Positions 9,093 to 18,031 are shown, counted from the first letter of the stretch. The stretch is DNA of 64,000 bases from Moraxella sp. VT-16-12 (GCF_002224245.2 NZ_NKHK02000008.1:59831-123830), one strand, 5' to 3'. Made by a program: numbers and translations. The notes: generated from the letters alone by a model not told the origin.

Positions 9093-9311
9093 TTATTTAT
9101 TGACTGGCGTATCGCTTGTCTCTATTTGTCGTCTTGATTGACGGTCATCTAGGATAATCTGGTCAGGTGCGTTATCTAAATCTTCAAACTGATTAGATTT
9201 TACCGCATAATAAATCGCCCAAATTCCCACCACAAAAAGCATTAAGCTCAGCGGAATGAGCAAATAAATACTAATCACAACAATCACCCAATTATTATTT
9301 TCATGACACAT
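9093..9311 (-). CDS. ccoS: cbb3-type cytochrome oxidase assembly protein CcoS
   Basis: A small membrane protein of about 72 residues. One transmembrane helix (SIYLLIPLSLMLFVVGIWAIYY) is followed by AVKSNQFEDLDNAPDQIILDD, the CcoS/FixS signature (x-SGQFDDLxxPxxxILxDD in relatives). CcoS is needed to mature the cbb3 oxidase, linked to copper delivery by the CcoI ATPase. The start is uncertain: ATG at 9311, a GTG a few codons on, or an ATG at 9383 are possible and none has a clear ribosome-binding site. The expected neighbours ccoG, ccoH and ccoI are not in this window. Confidence 0.82.
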   Translation of the reverse strand: MCHENNNWVIVVISIYLLIPLSLMLFVVGIWAIYYAVKSNQFEDLDNAPDQIILDDRQSRRQIETSDTPVNK

Positions 9312-9667
9312 ATGGTGATTTACAAGAACTAAATCACATCTACCATTATAAAACCAAAAACACACAAAAACCACCAAAAACATTGGCTTGTGCCAAAAAA
9401 ATCCCCAATTTTTATGATTGAAAAATAACCATTATTTTACTAAATCGTAAAATATTGTAAATTTATTAGCCAAAATATTAACAAAAAAGTGTATTTTTTA
9501 CCATTCATTCAACAAATCAACACCGCTTGTCTTGACTTTTTCTCAAACTACAATAAAGCAACAAATCCGCCACTTTTTGTACAAGATTAACGCACGAATA
9601 AGTGTTAAAATTACTAGCATAAATAATCACTTAGCTCATTTTTTGTCATACCAAAAGAAGACCCATC
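9312..9667. other. AT-rich intergenic region between divergent genes
   Basis: About 355 bp separates ccoS (minus) from the lipoprotein gene (plus). It is strongly AT-rich around 9410-9510 and presumably holds both promoters. I see no convincing small gene, hairpin or repeat in it. Confidence 0.5.
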
Positions 9668-10234
9668 ATGAATCATCTATGGACGAACTTACCCCACTTT
9701 TTGCGTACGGCATCATGGCGTGCGACAACTTGTGCGTCCTTATGTCTTGTTCCGATGATGGGGGGATTTGTGGCAGGCTGTGCAGACACTCAAAACGCCA
9801 AGCAAATCCACGCCATACAGCATCCATCAGAGGCTGAGTTTTCACCTTTGGCAACTTTCACCGCCCCAAATCAAGTCGTCATACAAGGTCAAAAAAACGC
9901 CTTGATACATTTTATGGCAAAAAAATGGCGATTAAAAAACATCAATCACATTCCCGTTGGTCAAGAAGTCATTGTTGATTTAAGCCATTTTACCCAATCA
10001 ACAGGGGTGGTTCATACTGATTGTGATGAGATTTTTTTTGAGATGGACACTCAAAAGGTGCTTTCAGGCAGTCTTAGCACCATCAGTTTAGAACGTAAAA
10101 TGAAAGATTGCACTCATGATTTGGGAGATGACATCATGCGAATTTTGGGAGATTTGCACAGTTTTTCTCACAAAGACGGTGTACTGACCTTGATTAGTCT
10201 CAAAGACAAAGTAGAGCTGGTGGCGATAAATTAA
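9668..10234 (+). CDS. Putative lipoprotein, META/HslJ-like
   Basis: A 188-residue protein. The N-terminus is long and basic for a signal peptide (MNHLWTNLPHFLRTASWRAT), then a hydrophobic stretch ends in the lipobox-like FVAGC at about residues 34-38. The mature part has KKWRLKNINHIPV near its start and, later, TDCDEIFFEMDTQKVLSG with KMKDCTHDLGDDI. The cysteine spacing and order resemble META-domain envelope lipoproteins (HslJ relatives), but the match is loose. It is the only gene between ccoS and the NYN protein. Confidence 0.6.
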   Translation: MNHLWTNLPHFLRTASWRATTCASLCLVPMMGGFVAGCADTQNAKQIHAIQHPSEAEFSPLATFTAPNQVVIQGQKNALIHFMAKKWRLKNINHIPVGQEVIVDLSHFTQSTGVVHTDCDEIFFEMDTQKVLSGSLSTISLERKMKDCTHDLGDDIMRILGDLHSFSHKDGVLTLISLKDKVELVAIN

Positions 10235-10293
10235 CCTACCCATTTACCCAAAAATCTGCTAAACTCCTTATGTGAAGTCCACAAGGAGTTATT

Positions 10294-11916
10294 ATGAAAG
10301 TTGTTGCTATTTTTATTGATGCTGATAACATCTCTGCCCACTATTCCCAAGACATCATCACAACCGCCAAACGTTATGGCACAATTAGCATAAAACGTGT
10401 TTATACCAACTGGATAAAAACTCAAACTCACACTTGGAAAGATGAATGCATCAAATATGGACTAAGTGCTGTTCAACAATTTGACCATCTTAGTGGCAAA
10501 AACTCCTCCGACATGGCGGTCAGCATTGATGTAATGGAAGCCTTATTTACCAAGCAGATTGATGTATTTTGTTTGGTATCATCTGACAGCGATTTTACGC
10601 CTTTATGCACCAAACTTCAAGAATATGGCAAAACAGTCATTGGCATGGGTGGTAAAAATGCCTCCAAATCACTCATCAATGCCTGTCATGAGTTTCATTA
10701 TCTCACCAAAAATGACATTCCGCCACCGCCTGTGTTTGTCAAACCCGTAGATGCTCACCACCAAAAACACCGTCCCAACCCCAATAACGACCAAAGACTC
10801 ATCAAAGCCATCATGCAAATGATTAACGAATATGGCAATGATGGCAAGCTGACCACCGCAAAACTTGGGCAGACACTGCGTGCACAACACCCCAACTTTA
10901 ACCCAAATTTCTACGGTTATGATAAAATCGGTGAGCTGTTGCGTGTGATGAAAGATTTTGACGTTGAAAACGTTGGCTCTACTCAGTATGTCAGCCTGCA
11001 CCAAGCCAAAACGGTCAATCTGCCTTATGACGAAATGACGCCATCTGCCACCATACAATCTGCCACAGATGCAACCGCTCTTTTCAAAGACACCGTACTT
11101 ACCAACGCACTGTCTAATGCCATCGCCCTGCACCAAGACGCAGATGGCTGGGCACCTTTAAATGATGTAGAACCTTATTTAAATGACACTTTTGGGATTT
11201 TAAGCCAAAATTATGGCTACGCTAATATCAGCGACCTACTAAAAAATCTCTCCATGCTCTTTAACACCAAAAAATATGCTGGCGTTTATTATGCCCAAGA
11301 CAAACGCACCACCCCCACCCAAAAAACCGCCATCTCAAATGCTCGCCTGCCGACCGATGAGCTCCAACAAGACACCCATCTTATCCAAATTCTGCGTCAA
11401 GGCATCCGAAACCACGCTGATAACCACGGCTGGGCAAGCTGTGCAAATGTGGGTAAGTTTATGCGTGAACATCAGCTCTCCCCAAAAAACTATGGCTATC
11501 GCAATTTGACCGAGCTGGTCAAGGCATTGGACATTTTTGACATTAAAATTGACAACAACGCACACTACCTAAGCGACCCTAATGCCAAACCCAAGCCCAC
11601 ACCACCTGTTACACCAGCAAGCTTTGAGCATGAGCAAGCAGATGACACCAATACGCCAATCACACAAGAGCTGTTGTCTTTATTGAGTGAATCAGATGAC
11701 GACGAGGACTTAAACGACATTGTCAAAGACATCATCAGCACCCTAAGCCCTGATGGCGACTGGGTAAGAGCTTCTAGCGTTACTAGCCACCTACGCCGAC
11801 GTCATGAAGTCAAAGCAAGTGATTTTGGTTTTAGCACATTTGCTGAGCTTTATGAGCAGTTAGATGGCATACAGTGCCAAAAACAAGGGCGTGTCTTACT
11901 CATCAAAACCATCTAA
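10294..11916 (+). CDS. NYN-domain (PIN-like) RNase with four tandem OST-HTH/LOTUS domains
   Basis: A 540-residue protein. Residues 1-135 are a NYN/LabA-type PIN-like nuclease domain. It has IFIDADNIS (Asp9, Asp11), the NSSDMAVSIDVMEAL acidic helix and the VSSDSDFTPL motif, all catalytic or metal-binding positions. Four OST-HTH/LOTUS-like modules follow at about 167-235, 274-335, 364-428 and 474-538. Each ends in an (N/D)(Y/F)G(Y/F)-x(3-4)-(E/D)L-(L/V) pattern, as in NYGYRNLTEL and DFGFSTFAEL. LOTUS domains bind RNA, notably G-rich or structured RNA, so this is a predicted RNA-targeted endonuclease. A good AAGGAGTTATT site precedes the ATG. No partner gene is evident. Confidence 0.88.
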   Translation: MKVVAIFIDADNISAHYSQDIITTAKRYGTISIKRVYTNWIKTQTHTWKDECIKYGLSAVQQFDHLSGKNSSDMAVSIDVMEALFTKQIDVFCLVSSDSDFTPLCTKLQEYGKTVIGMGGKNASKSLINACHEFHYLTKNDIPPPPVFVKPVDAHHQKHRPNPNNDQRLIKAIMQMINEYGNDGKLTTAKLGQTLRAQHPNFNPNFYGYDKIGELLRVMKDFDVENVGSTQYVSLHQAKTVNLPYDEMTPSATIQSATDATALFKDTVLTNALSNAIALHQDADGWAPLNDVEPYLNDTFGILSQNYGYANISDLLKNLSMLFNTKKYAGVYYAQDKRTTPTQKTAISNARLPTDELQQDTHLIQILRQGIRNHADNHGWASCANVGKFMREHQLSPKNYGYRNLTELVKALDIFDIKIDNNAHYLSDPNAKPKPTPPVTPASFEHEQADDTNTPITQELLSLLSESDDDEDLNDIVKDIISTLSPDGDWVRASSVTSHLRRRHEVKASDFGFSTFAELYEQLDGIQCQKQGRVLLIKTI

Positions 11917-11948
11917 ATCAAAAAACAGTTGCCACAATGGGCAGAGTT

Positions 11949-12000
11949 TGAGAAAATAGACACTTAAATGAATGCTATTTAAGCAAGTTTCATTTTCTCA
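11949..12000. repeat. Long imperfect inverted repeat (hairpin) between two genes
   Basis: Outer arms TGAGAAAAT (11949-11957) and ATTTTCTCA (11992-12000) are perfect complements. Inner arms CTTAAAT (11963-11969) and ATTTAAG (11977-11983) also pair perfectly. The whole can fold into a 52-nt hairpin with an internal bulge. It is not followed by a T-run, so it is not a standard terminator. It could be an RNA processing site, a protein-binding palindrome or a small mobile-element relic. Confidence 0.6.
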
Positions 12001-12047
12001 TCTGAACTTATGCCCAAATCGGGATAACTGACAAAAAGAGCTGACTT

Positions 12048-13469
12048 TTGAGTTTATCATCATTAAAAATCCAATCTCTGCCCAGATTTTCGCTCAACTT
12101 TGCCGCTAACATCATGGCAAGCTTGCTTATGCTCATCGGTTCTATCAGAGCCTTTGAATGGGTTAAGCCAAGTTTTAGTCAGTTTTTACTGTTTTGTGGA
12201 TTAGCATTAAGCTCTAACATCTTGTTTTCTTGGCTGGTTGCAGATACGGGCAGTCATTTTAACAAACAAGGTCTGATTGGTTATTTGATTTGGCCAATGG
12301 TCATGCTGATTGCTGGCATTGTTTTATCCAAACGCTATCAAAACGACACCTTGTTATTTGTCCCTGCAATACTGTGGCTGACTGCTGACACCATGTTGAT
12401 TTTGCTCCAAAGTAGCATTCAGTTTATGGAGCTGCAAGGCTGGTTGCCAATTTGGACATACGACATCATCGCCATTTCATTCATGTTATTATTTGTGTGG
12501 CAAACGGCGTCTTTGTTTTGGGTGTTTGCAAAAAAATTAGGCTGGCGGTGGTGGGAGCAGGTCAGTATGCTCATCGGAGCAGTTGCGATGCTGTGGGTAT
12601 GGCAACAAAACATCAAAGACCAGCCCATTTTTAAAACCGATGACACAGCCCCAACCATCAGCGAAACTGCCTTTTATGTTCAGCCACTTATCCTAACAGA
12701 ACAGTTATCCGCCCTACAAAAAAACAACGAAGGGGTCAGCGATTGGTATTTTGTTGGCGTAGCAGGTTTTGGCGGTCAAAATGTTTTTATGAATGAAATC
12801 AATAAAGCTCGCCAGCTTTTTGATGTTCGCTTTGGCACGCAAGGCAAGTCCATCACGCTCATCAACAACCCCAACACATGGCAATCTGAACCCATTGCCA
12901 GTCGCACCAGTTTAGACAAAACATTAAAACACTTGGGACAAACAATGAATCCCAGTGAAGATGTGTTATTTTTGACCATCAGCTCTCATGGGGCCGTGTC
13001 AGAAAGTGGAAAGATTTTGGGGGATTTGGTGCTAGATAACGCCCCTTTGGAGCTTGATGACATTGACCCTGATTGGCTAAGACAGGCTTTGGACGACTCA
13101 GGCATACGCTGGCGAGTGATTGTGATTTCAGCGTGCTACTCAGGAACTTTTATAGAAAAACTTAGCTCACCAACCACCACCATCATCACCGCTTCAAGAG
13201 CTGACCGTGCGTCTTTTGGGTGTAGTGATGATGCGGATTTGACCTACTTTGGGCGGGCATTTTTTGCCGAAGCCCTAAGAGACACCACCAGTTTAGAAGA
13301 CGCTTTTAAATACACCACCGAACGCATTGCCAACCGTGAAGCTTTGATGGGGTTTTCTCCCAGTGAGCCACAAATGGTGTCAGGCAGTCTGATGAAAAAT
13401 GCCCTACCTGAATTTGAAAAAGCACTATTTATCCAAGACAATGTTGAGCTTGGTGATGACAAAAAATAG
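12048..13469 (+). CDS. Membrane-anchored C13-family (legumain-like) cysteine peptidase
   Basis: A 473-residue protein. The first ~190 residues form about six transmembrane helices (including LLMLIGSIRAFEWV and LLFVPAILWLTADTMLILL). The rest is a soluble caspase-fold domain. The catalytic dyad is visible as ISSHGA (His314) and ISACYSG (Cys363), with the family strand YFVGVAGFGGQNVFMNEI before them and ITASRADRASFGC after. The Pfam C13 family includes legumain and GPI transamidase; bacterial membrane forms have no firm substrate. The start is a TTG seven bases after GAG; the first ATG, at 12111, would cut into the first helix. It converges on lptG, with a one-base gap between stops. Confidence 0.85.
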   Translation: MSLSSLKIQSLPRFSLNFAANIMASLLMLIGSIRAFEWVKPSFSQFLLFCGLALSSNILFSWLVADTGSHFNKQGLIGYLIWPMVMLIAGIVLSKRYQNDTLLFVPAILWLTADTMLILLQSSIQFMELQGWLPIWTYDIIAISFMLLFVWQTASLFWVFAKKLGWRWWEQVSMLIGAVAMLWVWQQNIKDQPIFKTDDTAPTISETAFYVQPLILTEQLSALQKNNEGVSDWYFVGVAGFGGQNVFMNEINKARQLFDVRFGTQGKSITLINNPNTWQSEPIASRTSLDKTLKHLGQTMNPSEDVLFLTISSHGAVSESGKILGDLVLDNAPLELDDIDPDWLRQALDDSGIRWRVIVISACYSGTFIEKLSSPTTTIITASRADRASFGCSDDADLTYFGRAFFAEALRDTTSLEDAFKYTTERIANREALMGFSPSEPQMVSGSLMKNALPEFEKALFIQDNVELGDDKK

Positions 13470-13470
13470 A

Positions 13471-14565
13471 TTATTGACGTCTTTGTAAAAACCACATTCC
13501 AAACAAAGCACTCACTAAAATGGGCAAAATTGCCATCACCAAAGGCGATATGCCACTTGCTAATGCCACAAAGCCCGATAAATCTGTCAAATAACTAAAT
13601 AGCAACCCTGTCAAAAGTGCCATCACCACACGAATGCCTAAGCCTTGTGAGCGAAGCGACCCAAACACAAAGGACGATGCTACCAACACAAGCGACAGCA
13701 CCGCAAAGGGGGACAATAGCTTTTGCCAAAACGCAAGCTCATGACGAAGCGACCGCCCACCTTGCTCACGCATGAGTCTTTGGTGAGCATACAAATCCGA
13801 CAGCGACAAATCATCGGCATCTGTGGTTAATAAATGCACATCTGTTGGAGCAATTGACAAAGCAAGCTGACTGCTGTCTTGATGTTCACGCACCACCCCT
13901 GCCCCATCAATGGTGATTTGACTGACATTATTTAGCCGCCATGTGTAGCCATCTTGGTTTTTGCTTTGGTATGTATGCTGGTATTCACCTGTTTGGGCGG
14001 TGAGTGCATGGGTAAGATTGGCATGATTGTCCAAATGATAGCGTTTGGTTTGCCCCAGTTTGCCTGTGTTGTCCGCATAACTGATATAAGTAATGTCCAT
14101 GCCATCATCTTGACTGTTTACTGTCCAATAGCCTTGTACTGAAATCAGCTTGGTATCAGCGACATGACCGGCAATGGCGGATGCTTTTTGATTGGTAATT
14201 GGCAAAATAAACTGGTTTATCCCAAGTGATACCAACACAAACAAAAAAGCTGGCAACATCGTCCAACCAATAATCCGATAAATGCTCACCCCACCTGCTC
14301 GCATGACCACCAGCTCACTGTTGCCCGCCAATAGCCCGAGCCCTATTACCGCCCCAAGTAATGCCCCTGTGGGGATAAACTGCACCAAAAAATAAGGTGA
14401 GCGATACAAAATAAATTGCAAAGCATGAACAAAAGTATAAGTATCTGACAGATTTTCAAGCTCAGACAGATACGCAAACACCATCTGCAACAGCCACAAT
14501 CCGACCACCGCCCCCACCATTGCCAACAATGCTGAGCGTATCACATAACGTGGTAAAATTCCCAT
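13471..14565 (-). CDS. lptG: LPS export ABC transporter permease LptG
   Basis: A 364-residue inner-membrane protein of the YjgP/YjgQ family. It begins MGILPRYVIRSALLAMVG and has the family pattern of three N-terminal helices, a periplasmic beta-jellyroll of about 170 residues (SVQGYWTVNSQDDGMDITYI region) and three C-terminal helices ending FGMWFLQRR. With LptF and LptB it extracts lipopolysaccharide from the inner membrane. Its ATG overlaps the lptF stop by one base (TGATG), with AGGAG seven bases upstream. The two are translationally coupled. Confidence 0.95.
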   Translation of the reverse strand: MGILPRYVIRSALLAMVGAVVGLWLLQMVFAYLSELENLSDTYTFVHALQFILYRSPYFLVQFIPTGALLGAVIGLGLLAGNSELVVMRAGGVSIYRIIGWTMLPAFLFVLVSLGINQFILPITNQKASAIAGHVADTKLISVQGYWTVNSQDDGMDITYISYADNTGKLGQTKRYHLDNHANLTHALTAQTGEYQHTYQSKNQDGYTWRLNNVSQITIDGAGVVREHQDSSQLALSIAPTDVHLLTTDADDLSLSDLYAHQRLMREQGGRSLRHELAFWQKLLSPFAVLSLVLVASSFVFGSLRSQGLGIRVVMALLTGLLFSYLTDLSGFVALASGISPLVMAILPILVSALFGMWFLQRRQ

Positions 14566-15773
14566 CACATCGCTCCTGTTGCTTTATCTGCCTGGGTGTG
14601 AGCAGACAGCCTAAGTCTTGCCATCAGGTGTTCATGATAATTCAAATAAACCGCAAACATCATCATCGCCAATACCGCCACAGGATACACCCAAACACCG
14701 ATTTTGCCTTTGCTGATGGTTTCTTTTAAAGAGATGAGTATCAAAACATTTGCCACAAAAATAAAAATCGCAGGGATAAGTTTGAGCCACCTACCTTGAC
14801 GGGGGCGTACAGTGGCAAGCGGTGTGGCAAGCAGCACAGCAATCAGTATCAAAAATGGTAAAGACAAACGATAACCCAGCTCAGCATAAGCATCATCATC
14901 AGTGCGAACAAAAAGCTCTGTGGTAGGCACGCCTTCTATTTTCATGGATTTTGGGTCTTTGTCTGTATTTGCCACCAAGCTGATACGATACCGCCCAAAA
15001 CCCACTTGACTGTATTCACGGGTCTGGCTGTCCACTTCGTATCGGCGACCTTCATGCAAATCCAAACGCACCACACCATCATCGCTATCTACTTGGGTGG
15101 CGGATTTGGCATAGATGATGGCGTCCTTTTGGCTGATGAATGCTTTGGGGATTTTATCAGTTAAATCAGTGGTTTGGGTGCCTGAAATATCATCTACGTT
15201 GTCTTTTTTGGCGGGAGTTTCTATCAGTGAGCCTTTGCCATTCATGCTGATGACAATCACGTCTTTGAGATAATCTTTGTTTTCGCCCACTTCGCCAACA
15301 TACAAATGATAATCACCACTGCTGATAAACTGTTTTGGGCGTATCAACTCAAAAATCTCCACCACCGACTGCTCTTGCCATAAATTTGTCGCCTTTGCCA
15401 CGCCCCACGGTTTACCTACAAGCACAATCAAACCATGTATGATAAACACAATCATCACCAACGGCAAAATCTGTCTTGACAATGCCCCACGGCTGATACC
15501 CCCTGCATTTAACACCGCCATTTCATGGTCAGCATACATTCTGCCAAAAACAAGCATTAGCCCAATAAAAAACGACAAGGGTAAAATCAGCTCCAAAAAG
15601 TAGGGCAGATTGTAACCAATGAGCGTCCATAACACGCCCACATCTAGCCCACCTTCGGCAGCGATACCAAAGTAGCGTATCAAACGCCCACCCAAGAGCA
15701 TGACTACCAAAAACCCCAGCACAAGGGCGGTAGTCATGGCAACTTGATTTATCATATAACGGCGTAAAATCAC
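14565..15773 (-). CDS. lptF: LPS export ABC transporter permease LptF
   Basis: A 402-residue permease, partner of LptG. It starts MILRRYMINQVAMTTALVLG from a GTG codon, matching the usual LptF N-terminus. Conserved features include the RIYADHE-type coupling segment (seen here as GRMYADHEMAVLNAGGIS) after the third helix. The C-terminal LGYRLSLPFLILIAVLLATP helix also fits. The periplasmic region contains a Lys/Asp-rich insert (about residues 185-205), likely a surface loop. It is the first gene of the lptFG operon. Confidence 0.95.
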   Translation of the reverse strand: MILRRYMINQVAMTTALVLGFLVVMLLGGRLIRYFGIAAEGGLDVGVLWTLIGYNLPYFLELILPLSFFIGLMLVFGRMYADHEMAVLNAGGISRGALSRQILPLVMIVFIIHGLIVLVGKPWGVAKATNLWQEQSVVEIFELIRPKQFISSGDYHLYVGEVGENKDYLKDVIVISMNGKGSLIETPAKKDNVDDISGTQTTDLTDKIPKAFISQKDAIIYAKSATQVDSDDGVVRLDLHEGRRYEVDSQTREYSQVGFGRYRISLVANTDKDPKSMKIEGVPTTELFVRTDDDAYAELGYRLSLPFLILIAVLLATPLATVRPRQGRWLKLIPAIFIFVANVLILISLKETISKGKIGVWVYPVAVLAMMMFAVYLNYHEHLMARLRLSAHTQADKATGAM

Positions 15774-15810
15774 AACCCATTTCCAACAAATAAATCATTT
15801 ATTATAACAA

Positions 15811-15840
15811 ATTTTACGTTACTTTTAAAAATTCATACAA
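15811..15840 (-). promoter_or_regulatory. Candidate promoter for lptFG
   Basis: Read on the minus strand, a perfect TATAAT lies at 15816-15811, about 40 bp before the lptF start codon. Only a weak AT-rich -35 precedes it. Its position after the prpF terminator supports a separate lptFG transcript. Confidence 0.45.
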
Positions 15841-15868
15841 AAAACCGCCCAAAAGAGCGGTTTTATTT
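15838..15868 (-). terminator. Terminator of prpF
   Basis: Inverted arms AAAACCGC (15841-15848) and GCGGTTTT (15857-15864) with an 8-nt loop, followed on the minus strand by a T-run. It lies 14 bp past the prpF stop codon. Confidence 0.85.
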
Positions 15869-15881
15869 GACTGACGGTGTA

Positions 15882-17048
15882 TCAAAAACTATCGGCTGGC
15901 ACCCACACTTCACCCGTCATCAGCCGTCTTGCACTTCGGCTCATAGACACCTTTTTGGCAAGCCATTTGCCGTCCACGCACTCAGACTGACCACCAACCA
16001 GTAACGTACCTGATGGGTGTCCAAAACGCACCTCAGATAAGGCTTGTCCGCCTGCCGCTTCATTGACAATCGTTCCCACAATGGTTGCCGCCGTACCAAT
16101 CGCCACGCTTGCCGTTCCCATCATCGCATGATGCAGTTGCCCCATGCTCATCGCTCGTGCTAAAAGGTTAATCTCGCTTGCCTTGACCTGTTTACCGCTA
16201 GACGCTGTGTAGTCGGTGGGAGGTGCCACCCAAGCGATTTTGGGTGTGTGCTGGCGTGTCTCAGCTTCTTTCACATCTGAAATCAAACCCATTTGCACCG
16301 CACCATAGGCACGCACTTTTTCTAATTTGGCTAAAATTTCGCTATTGGTATTGATGTCTTTTTGTAGCTCTGTGCCTGTAAAACCCAAATCAGATGCTCG
16401 CAAAAAGATGGTGGGAATGCCTGCGTTGATAAAGGTTACGTCAAACTCGCCCACATCAGGCACGGCAAGGTGGTCAATCAAATTGCCAGTGGGAAACATA
16501 TCGCCATCAGCGTCCACAGGGTCAATAAATTCAATCTTAACTTCTGCGGCGAGGAAAGTTACGCCGTCTAGCTCAAAATCGCCAGTTTCTTGTACTTGAC
16601 CATCGGTGATAGGCACGTGGGCGATGATGGTTTTGCTGATGTTTTGTTGCCAAATTTTGACTTCACAAATGCCGTTATCAGGGATTTTGGCTTTATCCAC
16701 CAAGCCGTTCATGATGGCAAATGAGCCAACCGCCGCGGTGAGATTGCCACAGTTGCCCGACCAGTCAATCATTGGCTTGTCAATCGCCACTTGCCCAAAC
16801 AGATAATTGACATCGTGGTCGGCTTGGTCTGACTTGGATAAAATCACCACTTTGGACGTACTTGATGAGCCATTGCCCAGTCCATCAATTTGCTTGCCGT
16901 AGGGGTCAGGACTGCCAACGACACGCAACAAAAAGTTATCTCGTGCTTGCCCTGCCACTTGGCAAGGCTCGGGTAAGTCGGATAGTTTAAAAAATGCACC
17001 TTTGGAAGTACCGCCACGCATGTAGGTGGCTTTGGCTGATGTTTGCAT
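15882..17048 (-). CDS. prpF: 2-methylaconitate cis-trans isomerase PrpF
   Basis: A 388-residue protein of the PrpF family. It begins MQTSAKATYMRGGTSKGAFF, whose MRGGTSKG block is the family hallmark, followed by GSPDPYGKQIDGLGNGSSST and the IDWSGNCGNLTAAVG active-site segment. The C-terminal half has INEAAGGQ-type and RFGHPSGTL signatures. PrpF converts the trans product of AcnD into the cis-2-methylaconitate needed for the methylcitrate cycle. An AAAGGAGTTTTT site lies just upstream. A 52-bp copy of its first codons sits 983 bp away at 17981-18032, on the far side of the CDF gene. Confidence 0.95.
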   Translation of the reverse strand: MQTSAKATYMRGGTSKGAFFKLSDLPEPCQVAGQARDNFLLRVVGSPDPYGKQIDGLGNGSSSTSKVVILSKSDQADHDVNYLFGQVAIDKPMIDWSGNCGNLTAAVGSFAIMNGLVDKAKIPDNGICEVKIWQQNISKTIIAHVPITDGQVQETGDFELDGVTFLAAEVKIEFIDPVDADGDMFPTGNLIDHLAVPDVGEFDVTFINAGIPTIFLRASDLGFTGTELQKDINTNSEILAKLEKVRAYGAVQMGLISDVKEAETRQHTPKIAWVAPPTDYTASSGKQVKASEINLLARAMSMGQLHHAMMGTASVAIGTAATIVGTIVNEAAGGQALSEVRFGHPSGTLLVGGQSECVDGKWLAKKVSMSRSARRLMTGEVWVPADSF

Positions 17049-17049
17049 A
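16998..17049. repeat. Direct repeat copy A: 5' end of prpF
   Basis: Covers the first 17 codons of the intact prpF. It matches 17981-18032 at 51 of 52 positions in the same orientation. Confidence 0.9.
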
Positions 17050-17074
17050 AAAACTCCTTTGCTGGTGAAATGAA

Positions 17075-17875
17075 TTATTTTGCCAATTTTAAAATATTTC
17101 TGGCACCAAATAATACAATGACAAAGACAATCATGCCAATGATTAAATCAGGATAGCTAGAATGAGTCAATAACGTCAATGCTCCCGCCGCTATCACACC
17201 GATATTGATGATAATGTCATTGGATGTAAAAATCATGCTGGCTTTGATATGGGCTTCTTTATTTTGATTTTTGCTCAGTAGATATAAGCACAGCCAGTTT
17301 GCAATCAATGCCAAAAATGCCGTGCCAATCATCAGTTGATAATTGGGCAGCTGCTCAGCACCGATAAAACGCCTAATCACTTCTATCACCCCAAATAACG
17401 CCAATATTATCTGCGTTATCCCCGCCAAAAATGCCACACGTTTTTTATACGCCAGCGTCATACCAATGGCTGATAGCGCCAATATATAGACAAAGCTGTC
17501 CGCCAGCATATCTAAACTATCAGCAATCAGCCCCATAGAATTAGCAAAAATACCAACCGAACACTCTATGATAAAAAATACAAAGTTAATCATGAGCACT
17601 TGATATAATAATCTTTTTTCTAAGTGCTCATCAGGCTTATTAAACACTATCTTATCAACAATCACTTCGGTGGAAATGATATGACTATCAAAATTAAGCG
17701 GTTCAAGTACTTGTAAAATCGTTGTATCTTGATTATCGTGATAGACGGTTAAGCACCGCCCAGCAATATCGAACTGTAATTCATAAATATCAGATACATC
17801 TTTTAAACGCATGCGAATGAGTTGCTCTTCGGACGGGCAGTCCATTTTGGCAATGTTAAAAATGGTCTTTTTCAT
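17075..17875 (-). CDS. Cation diffusion facilitator with N-terminal HMA-like domain
   Basis: A 266-residue protein. Residues 1-75 resemble a heavy-metal-associated domain (MKKTIFNIAKMDCPSEEQLI) but with one Cys in place of the usual CxxC. Residues 90-266 form a six-helix CDF transporter. It has the metal-site motif ADSLDMLADSFVY (Asp-x3-Asp in helix 2 region) and HIKASMIFTSNDIIINIGVI in helix 5 (Asn-Asp). It probably exports Zn(II) or another divalent metal against the proton gradient. It lies 26 bp upstream of prpF, inside a segment bounded by a duplicated prpF start, so it is probably a later arrival in the locus. Confidence 0.82.
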   Translation of the reverse strand: MKKTIFNIAKMDCPSEEQLIRMRLKDVSDIYELQFDIAGRCLTVYHDNQDTTILQVLEPLNFDSHIISTEVIVDKIVFNKPDEHLEKRLLYQVLMINFVFFIIECSVGIFANSMGLIADSLDMLADSFVYILALSAIGMTLAYKKRVAFLAGITQIILALFGVIEVIRRFIGAEQLPNYQLMIGTAFLALIANWLCLYLLSKNQNKEAHIKASMIFTSNDIIINIGVIAAGALTLLTHSSYPDLIIGMIVFVIVLFGARNILKLAK

Positions 17876-17971
17876 CTATTTAGTGCCTTGTTTTGATTAG
17901 GTTGGCTCAAATAAATCTGTGTTTATATTGCTGCTTGGTAATTTTTGGATGGTTTGAGTAAATTGATTAGG

Positions 17972-18031
17972 TTAAAATTTACCTTTGGAAGTACCGCCAC
18001 GCATGTAGGTGGCTTTGACTGATGTTTGCAT
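17972..18031 (-). pseudogene. Duplicated, truncated 5' end of prpF
   Basis: A 19-codon reading frame (MQTSVKATYMRGGTSKGKF then stop) that copies the first 17 codons of prpF with one substitution (Ala5 to Val) and then diverges. It keeps its own Shine-Dalgarno (AAGGAGTAGCT). It marks one edge of the segment carrying the CDF gene. Confidence 0.9.

Noticed and set aside
9532..9837. 101-codon frame overlapping the lipoprotein gene start
   Set aside because: The lipoprotein frame has a lipobox and a full-length reading frame; this one has neither and stops inside it.
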